7,079 nt of DNA from Actinomycetota bacterium (GTDB lineage: Bacteria > Actinomycetota > Acidimicrobiia > Spongiisociales > ZC4RG35), in contig JAHWLC010000056.1 in the NCBI GenBank assembly GCA_019347585.1, positions 1 through 7,079 on the forward strand. The letters run 5' to 3'. Each line of letters begins with the position of its first letter. Position 1 is the first letter of the stretch. The notes beneath the pieces are model-generated. The model saw nothing but the letters and a program-made list of their open reading frames with translations, was not told the origin of the DNA and ran no database searches. A program made the translations under genes and the position numbers. Shown one piece after another: positions 1 to 6,220 of the stretch.

Positions 1-1
1 C

Positions 2-2164
2 CTCAAGGACCTGGCCCGTCCCGAGCGGGTCTACCAGGTCACCCATCCGGAGCTCCCCGCTCGGTTCCCCCCGCTCCGCTCCCTGGAGGGGTTCCCCAAC
101 AACCTGCCCGTCCAGCTCTCTAGCTTCGTCGGGCGGGAGGACGCCCTCCAGGCCGTCCAGGAGGCCCTGGACGGCTCACGCCTGGTCACCCTGACCGGGG
201 CGGGAGGGTCGGGCAAGACCCGTCTCGGCCTGCAGGCGGCCGCCGACCGGATCGAGCGACACCCTGATGGGGTCTGGCTGGTGGAACTGGGAGGCCTGGC
301 CGACCCCGATCTCCTCGCCCAGACAGTCATCACCACCCTGGGCATCCCGGAGAAGACCGACCACCAGGCTCTCGACACCCTCACCGAATACCTGCGAGAG
401 CGAGACGTCCTGTTGGTGCTGGACAACTGCGAGCACCTGATCGAGGCGGTGGCCCGCCTGGCCGAGGCACTCCTGGTCACCTGTCCCGACCTCCGCATCC
501 TGGCCACCAGCCGGGAGCCGCTCGGTGTCCCGGGAGAGGTGACCTGGCGGGTCCCCTCCATGGAGCTCTCCCGTCCCGACGATCCGGACCTGGTCGATGA
601 TCCTCCCGAGGCGGTGGCCCTCTTCGTGGAGCGGGCCCGGGCCGCCGACCCCGGCTTCGTCCTGTCCGAGCACAACGCCCCCCTGGTGGCCACCATCTCC
701 CGCCGCCTGGACGGTCTCCCCCTGGCCATCGAGCTGGCCGCCGCACGGGTGCGAGCCCTGTCGCTTGGCGACATCGCCGACCGCCTGGAGGACCGCTTCG
801 CCCTGCTATCGGCCGGGAGCCGCACCGCCCTCCCCCGGCAGCGGACCCTGGAGGCGGCGGTGGCTTGGAGCTACGACCTCCTCCATCCAGAGGAGCAGGA
901 GCTCTTCGCCCACCTGGGAGTCTTCCGAGGGTCCTTCGAGCTGGAGGCGGCCGAGGCGGTGGGGGCGGTAGGGGACCTGGAGGCCTCCGGGGTGCTCGAC
1001 CTGCTCACCGGCCTGGTGGACAAGTCGCTGGTGACGGTGGTCCGGGAGGGGGACGAGGTCAGCTACCGGATGCTGGAGACCATCCGCCACTACGCCCGCA
1101 CTCGCCTGGCCGAGTCCCCCGACGCAGAGGTCGTGCGAGAAGCCCACACCCGCTGGGCGCTGGACTTCTCCGCCCGGGCCGGCCAGAAGATGATCGGTCC
1201 GGAGCAGAGACGTTGGATGGGACGCATCCAGAGCTCCGTCGACGACCTGCGGGCCGCCCTGGAGCGTTCCCTCGACCGGGGAGCGATCGGTGACGGGCTC
1301 CGCCTGATGGTGGCCCTCGACAATTGGTGGGTGCTCACCGGCCCACCGGAGGCCACCTTCTGGCTGGAGCGGCTCCTGGCCGCGGAGCAAGAGGTCGAGG
1401 TCGAGACCCTGGCCCCGGGGCTGGCCCTCTACGGGCAGCTCCTGGTCTTCGGGGACGACACCGAGGCCGCCATCGGCACCCTGGAGCGGAGCCTGGAGCT
1501 GTTCGAGGAGATCGAGGACCCCCGCAACCAGGCCTACGCCCAGCACATGCTGGGCATCGCCCTGTGGGACCGCCAGGAACCGGAGCGGGCCCGCGATCTC
1601 AACCAGCGGGCCCTCGAGATCTTCGAGGAGATCGGAGAAACGGCCGGGATCCACCGGACTCTCTTCCTCCTCGGTCTGTGGGAGCTGGGCTTCGGCGATG
1701 CCGAGTCCGCCTCAGAGCTGGCCGAGCGGCAAGGAGCCCTGGCCGAGCAGAGCAAGGTCCCGATCGTCAAAGCGCACGCCGCGGAGTTCTTCGGGCTGAC
1801 CGCCCACTTTCGCAACGACCACGAAGCTGCCCGTCGGCACTTCCTCGAAGCGCTCGGGCACTTTCGACAAGTGGGCCGGATCCAGTGCCTCGTCCATTAC
1901 CTGGGGCATCTGTCCCGGTGGGCGCTGACAGACGGGCGCTCGGACTATGCCGCGTCCCTCCTGGGATCCGCCGAGGCACTGCGGAGGGAGCACCTGGCCG
2001 GGAAGGGCCCTGTCTTCGAGCGGATCTGGAACGAGACGGCGATGGAGGAGGCACGGGAAGCACTGGGTCTCGATCAGTTCGACCGCTTCTTCCAGGAGGG
2101 GGCGGCAAACGACCCAGACGAAGCAATCGATCTCGTCGAAGCGGTCCTCGGATCCGGGCCTTAA
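2..2164 (+). CDS. STAND ATPase/TPR signalling protein, 3' part (probable class III cyclase-ATPase fusion)
   Basis: The reading frame is open from the window edge to a TAA stop, giving 720 visible residues; the true start lies upstream. An internal ATG at 281 is not the start, because it falls after the Walker A motif. Visible residues 1-45 (LKDLARPERV..., FPPLRSLEG, FVGRE) match the linker that follows the nucleotide cyclase domain in class III cyclase-AAA/NB-ARC-TPR proteins. The ATPase core follows: Walker A GAGGSGKT (66-73), Walker B LLVLDNCEHL (137-146), sensor-like ATSREPLG (about 169-176) and GLPLA (238-242). A winged-helix-like section (about 273-365) has WSYDLL and LETIRHYAR. TPR-like helical repeats run from about 474 to 630, with a short C-terminal cap after them. 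No LuxR helix-turn-helix is seen at the C-terminus. Inferred role: cytoplasmic signal-responsive NTPase, possibly controlling cAMP synthesis. ATPase/TPR assignment is firm; the cyclase half is inferred from the linker only, and an AfsR/LuxR-like N-terminus is the alternative. Confidence 0.85.
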   Translation, partial: LKDLARPERVYQVTHPELPARFPPLRSLEGFPNNLPVQLSSFVGREDALQAVQEALDGSRLVTLTGAGGSGKTRLGLQAAADRIERHPDGVWLVELGGLADPDLLAQTVITTLGIPEKTDHQALDTLTEYLRERDVLLVLDNCEHLIEAVARLAEALLVTCPDLRILATSREPLGVPGEVTWRVPSMELSRPDDPDLVDDPPEAVALFVERARAADPGFVLSEHNAPLVATISRRLDGLPLAIELAAARVRALSLGDIADRLEDRFALLSAGSRTALPRQRTLEAAVAWSYDLLHPEEQELFAHLGVFRGSFELEAAEAVGAVGDLEASGVLDLLTGLVDKSLVTVVREGDEVSYRMLETIRHYARTRLAESPDAEVVREAHTRWALDFSARAGQKMIGPEQRRWMGRIQSSVDDLRAALERSLDRGAIGDGLRLMVALDNWWVLTGPPEATFWLERLLAAEQEVEVETLAPGLALYGQLLVFGDDTEAAIGTLERSLELFEEIEDPRNQAYAQHMLGIALWDRQEPERARDLNQRALEIFEEIGETAGIHRTLFLLGLWELGFGDAESASELAERQGALAEQSKVPIVKAHAAEFFGLTAHFRNDHEAARRHFLEALGHFRQVGRIQCLVHYLGHLSRWALTDGRSDYAASLLGSAEALRREHLAGKGPVFERIWNETAMEEAREALGLDQFDRFFQEGAANDPDEAIDLVEAVLGSGP

Positions 2165-2230
2165 GGCTGCAGCTCCCATATGTGGGAATTACGCCGCGTG
2201 GAACGACCGAACCGAGTGGGCTTCCCGCTC
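2165..2230. terminator. Convergent spacer with two small hairpins, possible bidirectional terminator
   Basis: This gap lies between the TAA of the ATPase gene and the TGA of the converging aldo/keto reductase gene. It holds a 5-bp stem (TCCCA 2174-2178, loop TATG, TGGGA 2183-2187), ten bases after the TAA. It also holds a 7-bp stem with one G-T pair on the plus strand (GAGTGGG 2214-2220, loop CTT, CCCGCTC 2224-2230) that reaches into the reductase stop codon. Neither is followed by a clear T run, so intrinsic termination is only a suggestion; the position between two gene ends is the main argument. Confidence 0.25.
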
Positions 2231-3032
2231 AAATGTAAGCCAGTGACCCGAGCGCCGAGTAGTGCTCGTTCATCTCGTCGAGGGCCCTCATCTCCTCGCC
2301 GCCGATCTCGAAGTCGAACACCTCGAGATTCTCTTGCCGATGATCGTGCTGGCTCGCCTTGGGAATAGGAGCGACGCCATGCTGCAGGTTCCACCGAAGC
2401 AGTAGCTGTGCCGGGGTCGCCTCATGATCCGCGGCGATCTCGGTGAGGCCCGGATCGTCGAGCCGCCGAGCACGAGTCAGGGGGCTGTACGCCTGGATCA
2501 GGATTCCTTCGGCGTCGCAGAACTCGAGCATCTCCGGGCTCCAGCCGAAAGGACTCCACTCGATCTGATTCACCACCGGCATCTCCCCGGTGGCGTCGGC
2601 GATGGTCCGCATCTGCTCGATGGAGTAGTTGCTGACGCCGATGTCCACGGTGAGACCATCGTCCCTCGCCTCGATCAGCCCTTTCCACAACGCCTCACCG
2701 GCACCGTCGCGTGGCGGACGGTGGATGAGCATGAGGTCGGCGTGGTCGAGACCCAGCTCACGCAGATTCGAACCGGTGGCCTCGAGGGCGTCCTCGTGCT
2801 CTTCCACCTTCGTGACCAAGAAGATGTCCTCACGAGGCACCCCGACGCTCCTGATGGCCTCACCTACTCCCGGCTGGGTGCCGTAGTCGCCGGAGGTGTC
2901 GATCATGCGATAGCCCATCTCGAGGGCGTCGGCTACCGAGCCGTCGGTGTCTTCGGTGAGTTGCCAGGTGCCAAGCCCTATCGCCGGCATCGATCGGCCG
3001 GTGTGCAGTTGGAACGTCGAGTCGGGGCTCAT
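2229..3032 (-). CDS. Aldo/keto reductase (2,5-diketogluconate reductase-like)
   Basis: A complete 267-residue protein of the NADPH-dependent aldo/keto reductase superfamily, a cytoplasmic single-domain TIM barrel that reduces carbonyl compounds. The catalytic tetrad is readable: D45 and Y50 in IDTSGDYGT, K75 in FLVTKVEEH and H104 in MLIHRPPRD. Other family marks are GLGTWQL (19-25), the GVSNYS strand (132-137), NQIEWSPF (155-162) and the cofactor-phosphate site IPKASQHDHRQEN (223-235), with K225 and R232. The length is normal for the short bacterial members (about 260-290). The ATG start is supported by a good Shine-Dalgarno AGGAG six bases upstream. It lies downstream of menE on the same strand but 164 bases away, so co-transcription is uncertain. 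The substrate cannot be told from sequence. Family assignment is very secure; the subfamily label is approximate. Confidence 0.95.
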   Translation of the reverse strand: MSPDSTFQLHTGRSMPAIGLGTWQLTEDTDGSVADALEMGYRMIDTSGDYGTQPGVGEAIRSVGVPREDIFLVTKVEEHEDALEATGSNLRELGLDHADLMLIHRPPRDGAGEALWKGLIEARDDGLTVDIGVSNYSIEQMRTIADATGEMPVVNQIEWSPFGWSPEMLEFCDAEGILIQAYSPLTRARRLDDPGLTEIAADHEATPAQLLLRWNLQHGVAPIPKASQHDHRQENLEVFDFEIGGEEMRALDEMNEHYSALGSLAYI

Positions 3033-3038
3033 GTCGGT

Positions 3039-3043
3039 CTCCT
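3039..3043 (-). promoter_or_regulatory. Shine-Dalgarno site of the aldo/keto reductase gene
   Basis: On the minus strand the sequence AGGAG stands six bases before the ATG at 3030-3032. It fixes the reductase start, and it is the only gene in the window with a textbook ribosome binding site at standard spacing. Confidence 0.75.
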
Positions 3044-3076
3044 GTGATAGCTGGCCTCTCTGGTCTTTTCCGACAA

Positions 3077-3107
3077 GGGCCGGTGCGAAACCTCACCGCC
3101 CCGGCCC
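3077..3107. repeat. 7-bp inverted repeat in the reductase leader
   Basis: GGGCCGG (3077-3083) and CCGGCCC (3101-3107) are exact reverse complements separated by 17 bases. The element lies about 45 bases upstream of the reductase ATG. A 7-bp GC-only repeat is common by chance in DNA of this composition. It could be a leader hairpin or the end of the menE transcript, but no T run follows on either strand. Confidence 0.3.
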
Positions 3108-3120
3108 GCCCCCTGTTTTC

Positions 3121-3170
3121 CGAGCCCAGGTTTCCACACCCCCCATACGCGGTCTCTTGTCCTGGGCTCG
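3121..3170. repeat. 10-bp perfect inverted repeat in the menE-reductase spacer
   Basis: CGAGCCCAGG (3121-3130) and CCTGGGCTCG (3161-3170) are exact reverse complements with a 30-base interior. The next base pair is mismatched on both the outer and inner side. It begins about 27 bases past the menE stop in the direction of transcription. An RNA from this strand could form a GC-rich 10-bp stem with a large loop. Possible roles are a menE 3' end structure, a T-less terminator or a protein-binding site; none can be distinguished here. Confidence 0.4.
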
Positions 3171-3196
3171 CAGGATGGGCAGCCGGGAGAGAGGCG

Positions 3197-4393
3197 TCAG
3201 GCGTCGAAGGCCGCCGCGGCGGCGGCGCGATCCGGTTTGCCCACGGGAGTTCGGGGAACCCCGCCCACGGCCCGCCACCGCTTGGGGACCATGTATCCGG
3301 GGAGACGCCCTCCCAGCCAGGAGCGGAGCTCGTCCGGTTGCGCCGGGCCGGTGTAGAGACAGGCGAGCACCTCCCCCCACTCCGCGTCGGGGAGGCCCAC
3401 CACCACTGCCTCGTCGACCCCGGGATGCTCAACGAGGCGGGACTCCACCCGGGCCGGGTCGACGTTCTCCCCGCCGGTGACGATCACGGTGTCGGCGCGC
3501 CCCAGCACCCGCAGCGCCCCTTCGTCGTCGATCTCACCGAGATCGCCGGTGACTAGCCAGGGAGACGAGCGGTCGGGCTCGTCCAGATAGCCCGGCGAGA
3601 CCTGTTCTCCCCGCACCGCGATCCGACCTCCCTCGCCGATGCGAACTTCGATGCCGGGGAGGGGATGGGCGCGACGCCGCACTGAGGCGCCCGGTCGAAG
3701 CGTCGCCACCTGGCCGAATGTCTCCGTCATCCCGTAGGTGGGGAGCACCGGGAGCCCGGCGTCGGCGGCGCGTTCCAGAAGGCCGTCGGGTATGGGCCCA
3801 CCGCCCACCAGCACCGCGCGCAGACCCCGATATGGGCCGAGGTCAGCGTCGAGCAGCCGGCGGAGCATGGTGGGGACCAGCGAGGCCATGGTTGCTCTTC
3901 CCCGCAGGGCGGCGGCGAAGGACGCAGGCTCGAAGCGATCCTGGAGGAATGCGGCGCCGCCCGCATAAGCCGACCTCACCAGGATCGAGAGCCCTCCCAC
4001 GTGATACAGAGGCATGGCGCCGAGCCAGACGTCCCCGGGGCCGTGGCCGAGGTGGGAGACCGAAGCCTCGCCGGCCGCAGCCAGATTGGAGATGGTCAGC
4101 CGCACCCCTTTAGGACCTCCCGTGGTCCCCGAGGTGAAGACGACGAGGGCAGCCCCGGCCGGATCCGCGCCGGCGGGAGCATCCACCCCGGGCGGTGTCA
4201 CGATGGCGCCGCCTCCGGCCATCCCGGCGAGCAGGTCGAAGACCGAGGAGGCGTCCCGGCCGGGAGTCACCGTCACCGGGCCGGTGCGAAGGCGTCGCTC
4301 CACCTCGTCTCGGGCTTCCCGATAAGTCCACTGCCCTTCCTCCGTCCTCAGATAGAGCGAGCCGGGACCGGCGCGCGACAGCCATTCGATCAC
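3197..4393 (-). CDS. menE: o-Succinylbenzoate-CoA ligase MenE
   Basis: A complete 398-residue ANL-superfamily adenylating enzyme that converts o-succinylbenzoate, ATP and CoA to o-succinylbenzoyl-CoA in menaquinone synthesis, in the cytoplasm. Visible motifs in order: phosphate loop TSGTTGGPKG (87-96), PLYHVGG (128-134), YGMTET (220-225), TGDLG (282-286; D284 would bind the ribose), hinge region GRADTVIVTGGENV (298-311) and the C-terminal catalytic lysine K386 in TPVGKPDR. The protein is shorter than the E. coli or Bacillus enzymes (about 450-490) because the N-terminal subdomain is abbreviated, as in other short actinobacterial MenE proteins. The start is GTG; an in-frame TAA 18 bases upstream rules out any earlier start. 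It is transcribed away from menB across 30 bases. The MenE call rests on the short ANL form plus adjacency to menB and menA; another acyl-CoA ligase would be the alternative on motifs alone. Confidence 0.93.
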   Translation of the reverse strand: MIEWLSRAGPGSLYLRTEEGQWTYREARDEVERRLRTGPVTVTPGRDASSVFDLLAGMAGGGAIVTPPGVDAPAGADPAGAALVVFTSGTTGGPKGVRLTISNLAAAGEASVSHLGHGPGDVWLGAMPLYHVGGLSILVRSAYAGGAAFLQDRFEPASFAAALRGRATMASLVPTMLRRLLDADLGPYRGLRAVLVGGGPIPDGLLERAADAGLPVLPTYGMTETFGQVATLRPGASVRRRAHPLPGIEVRIGEGGRIAVRGEQVSPGYLDEPDRSSPWLVTGDLGEIDDEGALRVLGRADTVIVTGGENVDPARVESRLVEHPGVDEAVVVGLPDAEWGEVLACLYTGPAQPDELRSWLGGRLPGYMVPKRWRAVGGVPRTPVGKPDRAAAAAAFDA

Positions 4394-4423
4394 GGGGCGA
4401 TTCTGCCCTTATCCTCCTCCCTC
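4394..4423. promoter_or_regulatory. 30-bp divergent menE/menB start region with overlapping signals
   Basis: Only 30 bases separate the GTG of menE (minus) from the GTG of menB (plus). Reading plus, TATCCT (4410-4415) stands eight bases before the menB GTG, where a -10 box of a leaderless transcript would sit; no convincing -35 is seen. Reading minus, GGAGGAGG (4420-4413) is a strong Shine-Dalgarno-like run but lies 19 bases from the menE GTG. Between them a GGGC/GCCC stem (4395-4408) could form in the mRNA. A weak minus-strand -10-like CAGAAT (4405-4400) ends six bases before the menE GTG. Promoters for both genes must overlap each other and the opposite coding regions, unless the genes are read from farther away. 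Confidence 0.4.
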
Positions 4424-5305
4424 GTGGTCTCCGACATCTTCGATCCTTCCTCCTGGGAGCAGGTGGCAGGCTTCGACTTCACCGATATCACCTATCACCG
4501 CGCTGTGGGACTTGGGGTGGTTCGGGTGGCCTTCGACCGGCCCGCGGTGCGCAACGCCTTCCGCCCCCAAACCGTGGACGAGCTGCACACCGCCCTGGAG
4601 CACGCCCGGCAGAGCACCGACGTCGGTTGTGTGCTCATCACGGGCAACGGCCCCTCACCGAAAGACGGGGGATGGGCCTTCTGCTCGGGTGGGGACCAGC
4701 GGATCAGGGGCCGGGACGGCTACAGGTACGCCGGTGGGGACACGGACCGCGTGGGGCGCCTCCACATCCTCGAGGTGCAGCGTCTCGTCAGGTTCATGCC
4801 CAAGGTGGTGATCGCCGTGGTCCCGGGATGGGCCGTGGGTGGAGGGCACAGTCTCCACGTCGTCTGCGACCTGACTATCGCCTCGGCCGAGCACGCCCGC
4901 TTCAAGCAGACCGACGCCGACGTGGCTTCATACGACGCCGGGTACGGGTCCGCCTACCTGGCCCGGCAGGTGGGCCAGAAGCGGGCCAGGGAGATCTTCT
5001 TCCTGGGTCGGGAGTACAGCGCGGCCGAGGCACTGGAGATGGGGATGGTCAACGCCGTGGTCCCCCATGGTGAGCTGGAGGTCACCGCGCTGCAATGGGC
5101 CCGGGAGATCATGGCGAAGAGCCCGATGGCGCAGCGGATGCTCAAGCTCGCCTTCAACCTCATCGACGACGGGCTCGTCGGCCAGCAGATCTTCGCCGGC
5201 GAGGCCACCAGGCTCGGGTACATGACCGAGGAGGCCGAGGAGGGGCGGGACGCCTTCCTGGAGAAGAGGGAGCCCGACTATCGCCGCTTCCCCTGGCACT
5301 ACTGA
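4424..5305 (+). CDS. menB: 1,4-Dihydroxy-2-naphthoyl-CoA synthase MenB
   Basis: A 293-residue crotonase-fold enzyme that cyclises o-succinylbenzoyl-CoA to 1,4-dihydroxy-2-naphthoyl-CoA, the step after MenE. Diagnostic features: N-terminal FTDITYHR (19-26), FDRPAVRNAFRP (38-49), SGGDQ (88-92) after a flexible loop, PGWAVGGGHSLHVVCDL (134-150) forming the oxyanion hole, and QTDADVASYDAGYGSAYLAR (162-181). The C-terminal YMTEEAEEGRDAF (266-278) and KREPDY complete the family pattern. D164 and D171 correspond to the active-site aspartates D185 and D192 of the Mycobacterium tuberculosis enzyme. The E. coli type has glycine at the first of these and uses bicarbonate instead. The frame stays open far upstream, but that part is antisense to menE. 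The GTG at 4424 gives the normal MenB N-terminus. No purine-rich ribosome site precedes it, which suggests a leaderless start. It is followed by menA after three bases. Confidence 0.96.
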   Translation: MVSDIFDPSSWEQVAGFDFTDITYHRAVGLGVVRVAFDRPAVRNAFRPQTVDELHTALEHARQSTDVGCVLITGNGPSPKDGGWAFCSGGDQRIRGRDGYRYAGGDTDRVGRLHILEVQRLVRFMPKVVIAVVPGWAVGGGHSLHVVCDLTIASAEHARFKQTDADVASYDAGYGSAYLARQVGQKRAREIFFLGREYSAAEALEMGMVNAVVPHGELEVTALQWAREIMAKSPMAQRMLKLAFNLIDDGLVGQQIFAGEATRLGYMTEEAEEGRDAFLEKREPDYRRFPWHY

Positions 5306-5308
5306 ACG

Positions 5309-6187
5309 GTGGCCACCCGGCGCGCCTGGCTGACCGCGGCCCGTCCCCATACCCTCCCCGCGGCCCTCACCCCGGTCCTGGTGGGGGCGGGGCTGGCCTA
5401 CGGGGACGGCGCCTTTAGAGGGGACGCCTTCGGATGGGCCCTCCTCGGCGCGGTCGCCATCCAGGTGGCGGCCAACTTCGCCAATGACGCCTCGGATGCC
5501 AGACGCGGCGCCGACACCCCCGCCCGCCTCGGTCCCCCCCGAATGGTCGCCCTGGGCGAAATCACCACCCGACAGATGTGGGTCGCGGCGTGGCTGGCGG
5601 TCGGGGTGGCCGCGGTCGCCGGGATCGCCCTGACCATGATCGCCGGGCCGGTGATCCTGATCATCGGGGTCTCCTCGGTGATCGCCATGCTCGGATACGT
5701 GGGCGGGCCCGCTCCGTACGGCTATCGCGGGCTCGGGGAGGTGTTCACCTTCGTCTTCTTCGGGCTGGTCGCCACCGTGGGCAGTCGGTACGTCCACGAC
5801 ATGAGCGCGCCCCTGGAGAGCTGGCTGTTCGCTCTCCCCATCGGGATGCTGGTCACCGCCATCCTGGTGGTGAACAACCTGCGCGACATCGAGACCGACG
5901 AGACCGCCGGGAAGAGGACTCTCGCCGTGGTTCTCGGCTATCGGCGCACCCGTCTCTTGTTTGCGATCCTGGTGGTGGGGGCCTTCGCCTCGATCGCGAT
6001 GTTCGCTTTGGCCGGATGGACTCCCCTGCAGACTGCTTTGGCCGCCCTACTCGCCCCGGCCGCCATCCGCCCCTTGCGCGCGGTCTACCGGAAGACAGGG
6101 CCGGCCCTGAACCGCGTACTCGCTCAGACGGCGCGACTCCACCTGGCCGTCGGGGTCGCCCTCGCTCTGGGCACCGCACTCTCCTGA
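5309..6187 (+). CDS. menA: 1,4-Dihydroxy-2-naphthoate polyprenyltransferase MenA
   Basis: A complete 292-residue membrane prenyltransferase of the UbiA superfamily that attaches a polyprenyl chain to 1,4-dihydroxy-2-naphthoate to give demethylmenaquinone. It has the N-terminal TAARPHTLPAALTPV (9-23), the first Mg-diphosphate motif NDASD (59-63) in NFANDASDARRGAD, the family block GGPAPYGYRGLGEVF (132-146) and the second aspartate motif NNLRDIETD (189-197) followed by AGKRTLAVVLG. About eight hydrophobic helices alternate through the chain. The start is GTG three bases after the menB TGA, with no independent ribosome site, so translation is probably coupled to menB. Length and motifs are normal for MenA, and it is unlikely to be UbiA or a chlorophyll/heme prenyltransferase given the NFANDxxD and GGPxPYGY blocks and its neighbours. 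Confidence 0.96.
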   Translation: MATRRAWLTAARPHTLPAALTPVLVGAGLAYGDGAFRGDAFGWALLGAVAIQVAANFANDASDARRGADTPARLGPPRMVALGEITTRQMWVAAWLAVGVAAVAGIALTMIAGPVILIIGVSSVIAMLGYVGGPAPYGYRGLGEVFTFVFFGLVATVGSRYVHDMSAPLESWLFALPIGMLVTAILVVNNLRDIETDETAGKRTLAVVLGYRRTRLLFAILVVGAFASIAMFALAGWTPLQTALAALLAPAAIRPLRAVYRKTGPALNRVLAQTARLHLAVGVALALGTALS

Positions 6188-6220
6188 AACCGAAGACCGC
6201 CCCCTGACCGTCGAAGAGCC

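Noticed and set aside
31..1654. Long minus-strand open frames (31-825 and 806-1654) opposite the ATPase gene
   Set aside because: Their translations are Arg/Ser/Gly/Pro-rich low-complexity sequence with no family motifs, as expected antisense to a GC-rich gene. The plus frame has clear Walker and TPR motifs.
1324..2238. 304-codon plus-strand open frame overlapping the end of the ATPase gene
   Set aside because: Its product is Arg/Pro/Gly-rich with no recognisable domain, and it lies out of frame inside a well-supported coding region; it is a composition artefact.
2424..3047. 207-codon plus-strand open frame opposite the aldo/keto reductase
   Set aside because: The minus strand has the complete catalytic tetrad and a good ribosome site; the plus product shows no known motif.
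3044..3110. Sigma-70-like promoter for the reductase gene (TTGTCG with a weak AGCTAT 18 bases on)
   Set aside because: The -10 match is poor, and the implied transcription start would fall in or next to the ribosome binding site, so I do not call it.
4001..4423. Upstream extension of the menB frame, giving a 434-residue protein
   Set aside because: The extra 141 residues are antisense to menE and have no MenB similarity. The GTG at 4424 gives the expected N-terminus.
4195..5797. Long overlapping open frames inside menB/menA (4195-5073 plus, 4928-5797 minus)
   Set aside because: Out-of-frame or antisense to genes with full sets of catalytic motifs; the translations are low-complexity.
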